A stretch of 64,000 bases of DNA from Chryseobacterium sp. FH2 (lineage in GTDB: Bacteria; Bacteroidota; Bacteroidia; Flavobacteriales; Weeksellaceae). Made by a program: the position numbers and the translations under genes. The stretch lies in assembly GCF_001045455.1 (NCBI RefSeq), contig NZ_LFNE01000002.1, positions 248,001 to 312,000 of the forward strand. The letters run 5' to 3'. Below, one piece after another: positions 1 to 9,877 of the stretch (position 1 is its first letter; every line of letters begins with the position of its first letter). A model generated the notes under the pieces. It had not been told where the DNA came from and did not search any database. It was given only the letters and a program-made list of their open reading frames with translations.

Positions 1-2
1 TA

Positions 3-761
3 AAAAATTGCATCTATTTTGAGCCGGATTATGTAGGAACCTCATTTGATAATTATTATGTAAAAAATATTGTTATACAAAATACATCAAAAATAAAAAC
101 ACATTATATTCTTATTTTCGACAACAAAGACATTTTAAGAGATACGCTGAAAATTCCTAAAAATAGAGTTTATTCTTTAAATGTAAAATTTGAAAATAAC
201 AAAAATGGAATTGCTTTAGGAGTTTTTGAAAAACCAATATCTTATTTTAAGATTGATAAAAATTTAGAATTAAATAATAATTTAAAATTGCAACCATTAT
301 CTCTCAATACAAAAATTATCGATTGTCCATTACCAATTGAATTTTTGTCAGAAGAAAATGTTGGAATTGAAGAGTATTATCATTATGGTATACAACCGAA
401 TAAAACAAAAATAGTCAATATACCAAAATCGAATAAAGATGATTTTTCCCAATGGAAGGGCAATTATACAGCTAGTTTTGAAATATCAAGAATTGAAGAA
501 GATTTTAAATTCAACTACACAGTAAAAATATTAAGTAAAGAGAATATTTTTATTATCCAAAAAATTAATAATGAGATTGAGGAAATTAAAAATTTGTATA
601 TAGAATCAGATTCAAAAAACAAATTAATTATAAAATCAAAATTAGATTCAACATTAGAATACATGATTATTAACGAAAATAATGATTATTATTTAGCAGG
701 AAATACTATTTATCTTTTAAATCCACCAAATGATAAATATTTATTAAAAAAAGAAAAATGA
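3..761 (+). CDS. Hypothetical protein, 5' end outside the window
   Basis: This reading frame is open from the first bases of the window to a TGA at 759-761, so the gene is cut by the window edge and its true start is not visible. About 252 codons are present. The protein is rich in Asn, Ile, Lys and Tyr with alternating hydrophobic residues, suggesting a beta-rich fold. It has a motif of the form F-x2-W-K-G-N-Y about 100 residues before the end, and a related F-E-K-W-K-G-K-Y motif recurs in the next fragment. No enzyme motif or signal peptide is visible. Its position beside an effector-like remnant would suit an immunity-like or cargo protein, but that is only an inference from context. Confidence 0.6.
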   Translation, partial: KNCIYFEPDYVGTSFDNYYVKNIVIQNTSKIKTHYILIFDNKDILRDTLKIPKNRVYSLNVKFENNKNGIALGVFEKPISYFKIDKNLELNNNLKLQPLSLNTKIIDCPLPIEFLSEENVGIEEYYHYGIQPNKTKIVNIPKSNKDDFSQWKGNYTASFEISRIEEDFKFNYTVKILSKENIFIIQKINNEIEEIKNLYIESDSKNKLIIKSKLDSTLEYMIINENNDYYLAGNTIYLLNPPNDKYLLKKEK

Positions 762-1155
762 TGAATTCATTTCTAATTCTTTATTTGAAAAATGGAAAGG
801 AAAATATGTTTTGAAACAAGAAGATTTAACAGATGCTTGGGGAAGAGAATCAACTTCATTTTCTGAACTGACTTTAATAAAACCAGATAGTTGCATTTTC
901 AAAAGTTGGCTTGCAGATTCAAAAGGAAAAAGATATGTAAAAGATGATAATTATCAAGAATTTATAGGAGGAATACTTGCAACTTCGAGCAAAGATTCAA
1001 TAGAGTTTTATACAAGAAAAGTTGTAATTGGCGAAAATAACTCTTTGTCGCCATTATTAACATTGATCAAAAAAAATGAAAGCTATTTTGTATATAGCTT
1101 AATAACTTCTCCGCCGCACAATGGAGTTGTTGAAATGCCGATTGAAAAGCAGTGA
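748..1155 (+). pseudogene. Out-of-frame paralogous fragment (W-K-G-x-Y domain)
   Basis: The frame is open from 748, after a TAA at 745-747, to a TGA at 1153-1155, but has no ATG near its beginning; the first possible start is a TTG at 811. The coding-like part begins before that TTG, with the residues S-L-F-E-K-W-K-G-K-Y at about 778-807, which resemble the W-K-G-N-Y segment of the preceding gene. It therefore looks like a second copy of the same domain shifted one frame across an A-rich run at about 745-758. It may be a frameshifted tail of the upstream gene or the C-terminal remains of a duplicated gene. A functional short protein starting at TTG 811 cannot be excluded. Confidence 0.5.
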
Positions 1156-1614
1156 GAAAAAGTTTAAGCTGAACGCCAAATTTTCCAAGATAGCCAATGC
1201 AATGATAGACGGCAGCCACGACAAGCTGCACGAATTTACGTTTTGGTGGAGAGTGCAAAATACGGCAAGAAAGCCAGTAAAAATGTGGAGGTAGAAAATC
1301 CTGATTATCTCGTACACCAAACCTATGAGAATGGAAAAGTAACAGACCACAAAACGGATAGAATATACGATGGAGGAGTAATTGAAGAAGTCATCATAAA
1401 AGGGAAATATAAAAAACAAATGGGCTTTGACCCTATTCCTAAAACAGAGAGAAGTGTGAGTGTTGTAGGTGAACCGCCGGAAAAGAAGGAGGAAAAAGTT
1501 TGTGATTGTAAAAAATATGATTTGATTTGGGGAGATAAAGTAAGCTACGAGTTTAGGAAGAAAGTTGTAGAAATTTGTTCCGAACTTTGGGGAGAAGATA
1601 ATAAAATAAGATAA
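1121..1614 (+). pseudogene. Frameshifted remnant of a secreted-effector-like protein
   Basis: Two frames read as one protein. From about 1121 to 1270 the second frame gives Lys-rich sequence that includes F-T-F-W-W-R-V-Q-N-T. From about 1262 to the stop at 1614 the first frame continues with K-N-V-E-V-E-N-P-D-Y and ends in a Cys-rich linker (C-D-C) followed by a helical segment with F-R-K-K-V-V-E-I-C. A one-base shift near 1262-1280 joins them. The last segment resembles the stretch that comes before lysozyme-like or peptidase domains in large Bacteroidetes secreted proteins, from memory of similar sequences. Here the frame stops soon after, so the expected catalytic domain is missing. No start codon or leader is evident. 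I read it as decay of an effector gene. Confidence 0.45.
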
Positions 1615-1663
1615 TAATATACTAGTTAATACCAAATTAATTAAACAACATTACAAAACTTAG

Positions 1664-1697
1664 ACAGCATCAATATTTTGATGCTGTTGTTTTTTAT
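1664..1697 (+). terminator. Rho-independent terminator
   Basis: A perfect 10-bp stem (ACAGCATCAA / TTGATGCTGT) with the loop TATT is followed by a T-rich run. It lies 50 bases after the effector-like remnant and closes this plus-strand patch. Confidence 0.8.
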
Positions 1698-2099
1698 TAG
1701 CTATTTTATTAAAGTCAATTTTATGGTAATATTCCAATCATAAAAATCCAACTAAGAATTATTATATTTTCAAAAAACACTCACAAAAAATTAACATTTG
1801 TTAACCAAATTGTTTGTTAAGTTTAGTTAAATAAGATATGAAAAAGTTAAATTTTGGATTCAATCACCCATTTAACAGAAGGATTTCAATTATATGAATT
1901 CTATAAATTATCCTCAAAGGAAAAAAACAATAAGTTAATAAGACACTACCAAATAAACAGATAAATATAAAATTTCTATTTACCACAGGCTTGATCTTAT
2001 CGTCAATGTTATTTTTTTCTGAGTAGGAATTAATACTTCTCCACCTAATTCTTCTTTTTATGGATATATTATTTAAACAAAGAAAAATCTGTTTTAAAT
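1698..2099. other. Gene-poor AT-rich spacer
   Basis: About 400 bases between the two terminators. Only very short open frames occur (for example 19 codons from 1838), and there are no coding-like motifs, tRNA or convincing promoter. Short TTAAC / GTTAA repeats lie at 1792-1830. I see no supported gene here. Confidence 0.5.
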
Positions 2100-2128
2100 A
2101 AAAAAACCGGCTTAAAACAAACCGGCTA
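2100..2128 (-). terminator. Terminator of the PspA/flotillin/AAA operon
   Basis: Read on the minus strand, a stem CCGGTTT / AAGCCGG with the loop GTTTT is followed by a run of T. It lies 22 bases after the stop of the AAA+ gene. Confidence 0.75.
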
Positions 2129-2149
2129 TATTAAAAATAGATTAAATTA

Positions 2150-5100
2150 TTAATTAGGGCTGTTTTTCAAGACATCTTTTATTCCTTCCAATCCTTCGCT
2201 GAACTGTGTAAGGAGAGAAATAACCTGTGCCATACGGTCATTTTCACCTAGGCCTTTTATCATTTTATTTTTTATAAAAGTCTTTTTAATTTCGTCCCAG
2301 CGTTCCAACTCAGCAGGAGTGATGATTCGCATCAATTCCTTTAGTTTTAGCATATTTGCTTCTGCTCCGGTAGTAAGCGTCTGAGATTCGTTTTGATAAT
2401 GATTTAAAATAAGCTGAATAACCTCTTCATCCTTCAATATAGGCTGAATCTGTGTGATTAGCTTATTCATGTTTCTATAAGATCCCTGAAGCTTAAATGG
2501 CGGCTCATTTCGATATTCGTCTGACATTGCTGCAGAAGTGATATATTGCTTATTTACTTTCAAAACAATATCACGGACTTTCATGGTGTTTTCAAGAACT
2601 TTTTTAAAATCTGCAATTTCGTTTGAGCTGAAATTACCAAGTAAATCAATATTTGGATTGTCCGTCAGGACAGCATCATACAATCTGTAAAGATTTTCCA
2701 TTCCCGGCTGTGTCAATCTGCTGAGATAATCGTTGGATGTTAATGCATTTTCAATTAAACTTAAATCAAATAATTCCGTTTTTGTACCCGAAATTTCTCC
2801 CAAGTTATATGTATCTGCACGGTTTGCAAGCATATCGGGAATTTTGAACTTTTCTCCATTCTCTGTGTAAGGGTTTCCTGCCATTACAAGACAAAAACGC
2901 TTAGATCTTAAATCATAAGTTTTGCTTTCACCATTATATATTCCTTCGATTTTTCTTTGCCCATCTGCAAGAGAAATAAATTTCTGTAAAAACTCAGGAT
3001 TGCAGTGTTGGATGTCATCAAGATAAAGCATTACATTGTCACCCATTTCTAAAGCAAGATTCAGTTTTTCAAGTTCCTGTCTTGCGCCTGTATTTTTCGC
3101 CTCACTGGGATCGGTTGATAAAATATCATAGCCAATTGACGGCCCGTTGATTTTCATGAATACTAAACCCATCCTGTCAGCCATATATTCCATTAAGGTC
3201 GTTTTACCATAACCTGGTGGCGAAATAAGAAGTAACATACCCATTCTGTCGGTTCTTTTGTCTGTTCCTACAGTTCCTAACTGTTTGGCAAGATTGGCGC
3301 CAATCAGAGGGAAATAAACATCACTAATCAATTTATTTCTTACAAATGAACTTAATACCTGAGACTGGAAAGTGTCTGTCTTTAAAGCTTTTTTCTTATC
3401 AGTTACCCATTTTGATTTCAGCTCTTGCAATTGTTTGTACTTCGGAACAATAACTTCATTGAAATATCCTAAACGAGAAGCAAACTCATAATAATTAAGG
3501 GTATATTCCGTATCTTTTTCTAGCGATTTTAAATCTTTAAGAATGGTTTCATAAGAAATATGCTGAATATTTTTTTCATTAAAATTCTGAGTGACCAAAA
3601 ACACAGCAACCTCTTGTCTGGTATTTTCTTCAATCGATAATTCTTTACTGAAAATAAATGCATGAAGCGCACTTTCAGCGATAGAATAGCACGCGGAGGG
3701 ATATTGATACAAGGCTTCCAGCTGATCCATAAATTCTAAATCTTTCCCTTTTTCCTTAAGATCTTCAATGAAAGACAGATATAAAGCTCCTGCTTTTTCG
3801 GAAATGATAAAATTTTCTTTGTTTTCTCTTTTCAGGTAAATAGCAGCATTTTGATAATTAATTTCAGAGAAAAAATTCCCGTTTTCAGCAAAAGTTTTAA
3901 TTTCCGAAGATAATTCCTGGGTAAGATGTTTAAACCCTTTTTTCGTGGTAAACGATTGCGAAATTAAAGAAGCGGCTTCAAACTGTTTTCTATAATATTC
4001 TTTTCGTTCACTATCCAAAAAATCCCAGAAAAGATGAGCCACGGAGCGTTCTTGTGGGGTAAACTGCATTAATCCCAACTCGTTGTGCATCTGCTGAAGC
4101 TTAGTTGTAATAATCAATGCATCTTCATCATGAATGCCTTTTACCAAACCTTCTCCAAAATGCTCAGTCATAAATTGTTGAATAATAGCTCGGTTTTGCT
4201 CTTCGGTGGCAATGTTTTGATGTAAAGAAAAAATATTCCAAGCTAAATATTCAAAACGTTTTACTTTTTGGCTTTCAGAAATATATTCCTGATTCCAGAC
4301 ATCTTTATAATCTGAAAGTGTTTCGAAATTTAAAGGCTCATAAAAACTTGTTCCGGTCAAATGATAATAATACTGCGCATTTTTCAGAACCATCGTAAGA
4401 TCAAGCTTCTGTTGATTCACCGCAAATTTATAATCACCCAAAGCGATAACATTGTCTCCGTCTGTGTAGATTTCCTTTTTGTCTTTCAGTTTTCTTACGG
4501 CTTCCTGCTGCGATGTTTTTAGTAAGGTCTGGATTTCTTCCGCTTTTGCGGAATCTTCCATTTCCATAAGCTTTCTTACCATGTCCCTTACTTTTTCTAT
4601 CATCAAATCACTTGCGAAATAACCATTGATTTCGTTTTCGCTGTCAAAAGTACTGGCTTTTGTCTGAACCGATTTTAAAATCCTTTGAGCAGAACCCAAT
4701 AAATTCTGTGTACGCTTATTTCGTGATTCGGTTAGCTGTACTCTTTTATTTTGGAAATGACCGTAAACTTCTTCTCTCTTTTCGCCGATTTTCTGAATAA
4801 ATTCTTCAAAATCAACGAATTTGGTTTCCATATCTTCCAATTGGATAGAAAGTTTGGTAAGATATTCGTCACATTTTTCCGGAGTCTGGGAAAGCTCTAA
4901 GAAATTAATAACTGATTGGTCAAATAACGTCATTTGAGCCTGGAAATCAGCGGATAATTCTTTCCCTGAGATCTCTCTTTTCCTTTTTGAAAGCTCCAGT
5001 CTTTCCTGATTTAATCGTGCGAAAATCAAAGAAATATTTTCAATAATCTGTGTTGACTGGGAAGTGTCTTCAATTTTAAGATTATTAACAATATCAACCA

Positions 5101-6967
5101 AAAGCTCCAACTGACCGGATAAATTATTGATTTCCTCATCAATCGTTTTGGCATCAATTGCCTTTTGAAGATTCACAATCTGTTCGGTAACATTCTGAGC
5201 TCTTTCCTGATAAGGTAAAAGTGAATTTTCCTGAAGTAAAAAACTTACACATGCATTTGAAAGTTCTTCTGAACGGGTTGCCAAAGATTTTTCTAAAGAA
5301 TCAAGAACCTCGGGATCAGCATATTTCAGTTCTCTTGCACCAGTGATTTCACCTCTCAACGCTCGAATTTTGGAAAGCATATCAATATATTCCGTCAATT
5401 CGGAATAATGAATTCTCTTCGTATCGTCCAGAATTTTTTCACAAGATTCCTTGATTTTTTCAATGGCTTCGGCAGTATTTTTTTTCTGCTCTATTACTTT
5501 TTCATATTCGTTGATAGCAGAATGTGCAATTTTTCTGATTTCCTTTAAAGGCTGATCAAGATGCTGTACTCCCTCTTCCCCCAAAAAGTAATAAGCATCT
5601 AAAATCGTTGTGGAAAGTTTTACAATATCATCATAAAGCCCGCTGTATGAGTCTTTTTTGTTTAATAAAGTAATAAGTTCCTGGCTTTCTGCCATCACTC
5701 TTACAATATCTTTATTGCCGATTTTATATAGTAAATTATCAGACTTTTCAGGATTTACCTTAAGCTCTTTAGAATAAGGCGACTGCCAGATTTGCGCAAG
5801 ATGATGTTTTGTTGTTTCCACACTTTCCCGAAGGTAAATTAACCTTCCATCGTTTAAAATCGTAAAACCGCTGCATCGAATAGGTGTTTCAATAGTTTGC
5901 GTGATGATGTTATAGGAAATTAACTGATAATTATTGGTTTTATCATCATAAAAAATATAGAGAAAATTTTCGCCGTTTGGTTCCGGTATAGTTTTAAGGT
6001 AATGGAGACGGTTTTGATCCTGAGAAATTACTTTTAAGCCTCCAGTCTGCAGTGCATAACCATTTGAGAATAAAACTCCTTGACTTTCAGGAAGTAAAAC
6101 TCCGGCATGTTTTAATGTATCAACGCGTGAGACTGTTTTTTCTTTATGATTATAAATAAAATAACGTTCCGTTTCCTGGTAAGGTCTGATTTTAAATAAA
6201 ACCAGATTCCCTAAATCGCAGAAGTGAATTTCTGCATCATCAAGATTTTGATCTTTATGCGTAACATCTTCAGAGTAGATACCTTTACCAGTTTCTGTAT
6301 TATCTTCAATTTTTATGGTAATATCTCCGCCGATGGATTCCACAAAAACTTTATCGGCCAGGGAAACATGTGGATATTTTCCGTTTCTCTGCATATCTCT
6401 GGTTGCCTTCGTCCATGTAAAGCCATGCTGAGGAGGGTAGGAGACTTCCGAAGCACTTCTGGAATCTACATAAATCAGCTGATTTTCTTTAATTAACCAT
6501 TTGAACGCCTTTACATCCGAAGTACTTTCGGAAAGCTGGAAAACCATATAAAGATAGTTGTCGGTGAAATAAAAACGCGCAAAAAAGGTATTTCTGTAAT
6601 ATTTATAAAGATTTTTAAACTCTTCAATGAAAACTTCATCGTTAATCAATGATGCATCCTGGGGTTCAAACCGGTTATTATTGATTTTATAAACCGAAAA
6701 GACATCTGTAATATTGACTTCCGTCTGTAAACCCAAATGTGCATTAGAACCGAAAATCAGCAGACTGTTGAAAGAGAAAATATCCTTTGCCACACAGCTG
6801 TGATCTGTAGAAATTCTTTCGTTGGCAATAAGTGAGAAATCAATACCTCCAAAAATACTTTTACGGTTTTCATTAAGCTTATGAAGCTTATCTACAAGAA
6901 CATTTTTTTGCTCATTCAGACGGCTCTGAATAATTTCATATATACCGGAATTAAGTTTTTCTGACAT
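2150..6967 (-). CDS. Giant AAA+ ATPase (DUF3686-type, often labelled DNA repair ATPase)
   Basis: A 1605-residue protein. The first 400 or so residues are rich in beta-strand-like repeats. A long charged region with coiled-coil character covers roughly residues 430-800. The C-terminal third holds an AAA+ module with Walker A P-P-G-Y-G-K-T-T near residue 1250 and Walker B M-L-Y-L-D-D near 1312. No signal peptide or membrane segment is visible, so it is probably cytoplasmic. The architecture matches the family often named DNA repair ATPase, but that name has little direct support. It is the last gene of an operon with PspA, NfeD-like and flotillin-like genes (147-base gap), so remodelling of PspA or membrane assemblies is a more economical guess. 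Confidence 0.85.
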   Translation of the reverse strand: MSEKLNSGIYEIIQSRLNEQKNVLVDKLHKLNENRKSIFGGIDFSLIANERISTDHSCVAKDIFSFNSLLIFGSNAHLGLQTEVNITDVFSVYKINNNRFEPQDASLINDEVFIEEFKNLYKYYRNTFFARFYFTDNYLYMVFQLSESTSDVKAFKWLIKENQLIYVDSRSASEVSYPPQHGFTWTKATRDMQRNGKYPHVSLADKVFVESIGGDITIKIEDNTETGKGIYSEDVTHKDQNLDDAEIHFCDLGNLVLFKIRPYQETERYFIYNHKEKTVSRVDTLKHAGVLLPESQGVLFSNGYALQTGGLKVISQDQNRLHYLKTIPEPNGENFLYIFYDDKTNNYQLISYNIITQTIETPIRCSGFTILNDGRLIYLRESVETTKHHLAQIWQSPYSKELKVNPEKSDNLLYKIGNKDIVRVMAESQELITLLNKKDSYSGLYDDIVKLSTTILDAYYFLGEEGVQHLDQPLKEIRKIAHSAINEYEKVIEQKKNTAEAIEKIKESCEKILDDTKRIHYSELTEYIDMLSKIRALRGEITGARELKYADPEVLDSLEKSLATRSEELSNACVSFLLQENSLLPYQERAQNVTEQIVNLQKAIDAKTIDEEINNLSGQLELLVDIVNNLKIEDTSQSTQIIENISLIFARLNQERLELSKRKREISGKELSADFQAQMTLFDQSVINFLELSQTPEKCDEYLTKLSIQLEDMETKFVDFEEFIQKIGEKREEVYGHFQNKRVQLTESRNKRTQNLLGSAQRILKSVQTKASTFDSENEINGYFASDLMIEKVRDMVRKLMEMEDSAKAEEIQTLLKTSQQEAVRKLKDKKEIYTDGDNVIALGDYKFAVNQQKLDLTMVLKNAQYYYHLTGTSFYEPLNFETLSDYKDVWNQEYISESQKVKRFEYLAWNIFSLHQNIATEEQNRAIIQQFMTEHFGEGLVKGIHDEDALIITTKLQQMHNELGLMQFTPQERSVAHLFWDFLDSERKEYYRKQFEAASLISQSFTTKKGFKHLTQELSSEIKTFAENGNFFSEINYQNAAIYLKRENKENFIISEKAGALYLSFIEDLKEKGKDLEFMDQLEALYQYPSACYSIAESALHAFIFSKELSIEENTRQEVAVFLVTQNFNEKNIQHISYETILKDLKSLEKDTEYTLNYYEFASRLGYFNEVIVPKYKQLQELKSKWVTDKKKALKTDTFQSQVLSSFVRNKLISDVYFPLIGANLAKQLGTVGTDKRTDRMGMLLLISPPGYGKTTLMEYMADRMGLVFMKINGPSIGYDILSTDPSEAKNTGARQELEKLNLALEMGDNVMLYLDDIQHCNPEFLQKFISLADGQRKIEGIYNGESKTYDLRSKRFCLVMAGNPYTENGEKFKIPDMLANRADTYNLGEISGTKTELFDLSLIENALTSNDYLSRLTQPGMENLYRLYDAVLTDNPNIDLLGNFSSNEIADFKKVLENTMKVRDIVLKVNKQYITSAAMSDEYRNEPPFKLQGSYRNMNKLITQIQPILKDEEVIQLILNHYQNESQTLTTGAEANMLKLKELMRIITPAELERWDEIKKTFIKNKMIKGLGENDRMAQVISLLTQFSEGLEGIKDVLKNSPN

Positions 6968-7114
6968 AATTATGGTTTAATAATTCTTCCGATTTTAATT
7001 CTTAAAATCAGTAAAATTGTGTTGAAAAACTCCCAAAGTTCCCACGGAAAGTACGCTGAAAACAATGGGAGCCTTATTAATGTTTATCTTGAGTTTTCTG
7101 GTTTCAAAGCCTGA

Positions 7115-9124
7115 TTATTTCAATGGCTTGTTTTCAACACCTAAGTGTTTTGCCATATCTAAAGCTCTTCCTAAGATACCTTTGTCATTTTGGTCTGCTA
7201 CACTGTTTAGTTTGAAAATCAATGAAGCGATACTCATGTTTTTGATATCTTCGGATGAGATGTTGTATTTATCTACCATTCCCATTACTTTGCTGATGAT
7301 ATTTTCGTCACCGCTCAGTAAATTTTCTTTTACCAACTGTGCATTCTCACTATGGCTGATGAATTTATCAAGGCCTTTACCTGCAGAAACCTGACGTACA
7401 ACATTGTCAAAGAATGTGTTGTCTCCACCTACGATATCAATATTTGCAGATTTGAACGCTTCTGCCAATACGCCTGCCTGAGCCTGAGCGATATCCTTCT
7501 GTATAGAAATCTGAGCCAGTTCCACTTCTTTTTCTTTCGCTAATGTAAGACGGAATTCCTCGTGGTCTTTTCCGGCTTCGTTCAGTTTTTTCATTGCTTC
7601 TGCTTTCTCTGTAATACCGGCAGCTTCTGCCAATGCTTTTTCTTTAATAACTTCTGCCTGAGCAAAACCTTCTTTTTTGATTGCGTCTGCCTTTTTCTCA
7701 ATAACAATAGCTTCTACAATACCTTGTCTTTCTGCAACATCCGCTTTCGCCTGCATTACCTGAGCTTCAGATAAGCCTACTGTTGCTTCTTCCTTAGCTT
7801 TCGCATCAGCGATAATTTTACGGGCTTCTGCTTCTTTTTCAGCAGCGTCTCTTTTTGCCTGAGCTTCAATTACATATTTCTGAGCATCTTTCTCTGCTGC
7901 CAATCTGCGCGATTCTGCAGCTCTTGTTTCCTGAATTAACTTTTTTTCTGCTTCCTGAGTCGCCATTGTAATTTCCACCTGCTTGTTTCTGTCTGCCGTT
8001 TTGAAAGCTTCTAAATCTTTGATTCCCTGTTGTTCTTCCACAACGGTTTTTTCCATTGTCAATCTCTCACGGATTGCATCCTGGATACTTTTCTTTTCTA
8101 ATTCTATTGCCTTATCTTTTTCAATTTGAGCTAAGGAAACAATTCTTTCTCTTTCCGTAGCTTCAAGAGCTTTGTCTTTCAATACTCTTTCTGTTTCTAC
8201 AAGATCTGCACGTTCTTTATTTTTAGCAGCAATTACAACCTGGCGAAGTTTGTTTTCCTCTGCAATCTGGAGTTTTTCTTCTGTTGCAATTCGTACTGTT
8301 TCGTATTTCAGACGTTCTTCTTCTTCTACTTTTAAAATTTCAGCATTTTCACGCGCTTTGATATTGGCAACTTCTCTTTTTTGAGATTCCTGTTTTTCGG
8401 CTAATTGTTTTTCAAGTTCAAGGATGGCTTCACGAGCTTCAACATTTTGTTTAGTGATTGTTTTTTCCTCGTCTCTGCGTACCTGATTAGCTTTAATATT
8501 TTGAGTTGCAGTAAGTTCTGTTATTTTTTTAATACCTTCTGAGTCCAAGATATTGTCTTTGTCTAATTTATCAATTGAAGTTTGCTCAAGATAGTCAATT
8601 GCGCAGTCATCCAAAACATATCCGTTCAGGTCTGTTCCGATAATATCTAAAATTTCCTGGCGAAATTCACTTCTTGCTTCATACAGTTCAGTAAAATCAA
8701 ACTTTTTACCTACAGTTTTTAATGCTTCTGAAAATTTGGCCTCAAAAAGTTCTCTTAAAGTATTGGTATCAGATGCTCTTTGGCAGCCGATTGTCTGACC
8801 AACATTCACGATGTCATCTACCGATTTGTTTACCCGGATAAAGAAGGCAACCTGAATATCTGCTCTCATATTATCTTTACAGATAAGCCCGGCTTTTCCT
8901 TCTCGTGATATCTCGAGCTTTTTTACCGAAATATCCATAGATTCCATACGATGTATGATGGGAATTACAATTCCGGCATTGAAAAATACTTTTGTTCCGC
9001 CGTATCCCGTTCTTAAAATAACGATTCCCTGAACGGTTTTTTTATACATAGACAACACCCAGAAAATAAGCCCGAGAGATGCTATTACTACAACAATAAT
9101 TCCTACGATTAAAGGTATATTCAT
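7115..9124 (-). CDS. Flotillin/YqiK-like SPFH (band 7) protein
   Basis: A 669-residue protein with one N-terminal transmembrane helix (about residues 5-27), an SPFH/band-7 domain to about residue 200, then a very long Ala/Glu/Lys-rich coiled coil typical of flotillins, and a short C-terminal globular tail. Flotillins form membrane-anchored oligomeric cages that organise membrane domains. The gene lies 96 bases after the NfeD/YqiJ-like gene; this pairing is known for flotillins, as in YqiJ-YqiK of Escherichia coli, where the OB-fold partner is co-encoded. Co-transcription with pspA points to membrane stress. The start is the ATG at 9124, directly before the hydrophobic helix. Confidence 0.9.
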   Translation of the reverse strand: MNIPLIVGIIVVVIASLGLIFWVLSMYKKTVQGIVILRTGYGGTKVFFNAGIVIPIIHRMESMDISVKKLEISREGKAGLICKDNMRADIQVAFFIRVNKSVDDIVNVGQTIGCQRASDTNTLRELFEAKFSEALKTVGKKFDFTELYEARSEFRQEILDIIGTDLNGYVLDDCAIDYLEQTSIDKLDKDNILDSEGIKKITELTATQNIKANQVRRDEEKTITKQNVEAREAILELEKQLAEKQESQKREVANIKARENAEILKVEEEERLKYETVRIATEEKLQIAEENKLRQVVIAAKNKERADLVETERVLKDKALEATERERIVSLAQIEKDKAIELEKKSIQDAIRERLTMEKTVVEEQQGIKDLEAFKTADRNKQVEITMATQEAEKKLIQETRAAESRRLAAEKDAQKYVIEAQAKRDAAEKEAEARKIIADAKAKEEATVGLSEAQVMQAKADVAERQGIVEAIVIEKKADAIKKEGFAQAEVIKEKALAEAAGITEKAEAMKKLNEAGKDHEEFRLTLAKEKEVELAQISIQKDIAQAQAGVLAEAFKSANIDIVGGDNTFFDNVVRQVSAGKGLDKFISHSENAQLVKENLLSGDENIISKVMGMVDKYNISSEDIKNMSIASLIFKLNSVADQNDKGILGRALDMAKHLGVENKPLK

Positions 9125-9220
9125 AATTCTAATAGTTTATATATTAATGTGTTTTTTTGTTTTAAATGAGAGATAAAATATAATTAAGTATGATAATAAA
9201 GAGAAGCATCAGTTAGTTTT

Positions 9221-9874
9221 TTAGAGTTGAAACACCGGTTCTACAAAATAAAATTTTCTGTTTGGCTCTTCGTCCACTACCATTACACGAGTTCCGTGTT
9301 TCAGTTCTTTTCCGTCTCTGCTTTTTACCATCAGTATCATTGGGTCGCTTCCTATAAAAACTTCCATCATCCCGATTTTATCACCGTGAATGCTTGATTT
9401 CATTTTACCTTCTCTTCCGAGGAAATCGTGGGATTTTTCACCTTTATGGTTGATTTCCCTGAAAAAAGGATTCAGTGGTTTTAAAATTATTTTCGTTAAA
9501 ATTAAACTCACAAAAAGCAACGGAAATACCATTAAAGCTCCCGCCCAAATCGGCAATGGAATAAATGCATTAAGATAAATAGAACCCAGCCATGTCAGTA
9601 AAAGTACGAGCGTAAGAAAATAAGTCATCGGAACAATGTCCAGATTAAGGAATTTCAAAAAATGCGCCCAGGCCGAAGGATCGTCTGATACATGAAAGTG
9701 GCCGTCCGGAGCGTCCACGTCTATATCTGCATCAATATCAGAATCTATCCCAACATCAATATCCAATCCTGTGAGCATGGTAAAAATCCAATAAATTACT
9801 GATAGTGCTAAAAGCACGCTCAAAACCGTATTTACCGGAGAAAACGCAATATGTAAAAATTCCTGAAAGGTCAT
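9221..9874 (-). CDS. NfeD/YqiJ-like membrane protein with C-terminal OB-fold
   Basis: A 217-residue protein with one N-terminal membrane helix (about residues 15-35), an acidic Asp-rich stretch (repeated D-I-D / D-A-D units, residues 37-55), two further membrane helices (about 80-130), and a C-terminal soluble domain of about 70 residues consistent with the OB-fold of NfeD/YqiJ proteins. Such proteins partner flotillins, and the flotillin-like gene follows it in the operon. It starts 3 bases after the pspA stop, which implies translational coupling. The acidic stretch could bind divalent cations, but that is speculative. Confidence 0.8.
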   Translation of the reverse strand: MTFQEFLHIAFSPVNTVLSVLLALSVIYWIFTMLTGLDIDVGIDSDIDADIDVDAPDGHFHVSDDPSAWAHFLKFLNLDIVPMTYFLTLVLLLTWLGSIYLNAFIPLPIWAGALMVFPLLFVSLILTKIILKPLNPFFREINHKGEKSHDFLGREGKMKSSIHGDKIGMMEVFIGSDPMILMVKSRDGKELKHGTRVMVVDEEPNRKFYFVEPVFQL

Positions 9875-9877
9875 TCT

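Noticed and set aside
1838..1897. A 19-codon frame in the spacer before the AAA+ gene terminator
   Set aside because: Very short, with no supporting signal.
7032..7073. Inverted repeat CTCCCA / TGGGAG between the flotillin and AAA+ genes
   Set aside because: Only 6 bp with a 30-base loop and no T run; too weak to call a terminator.
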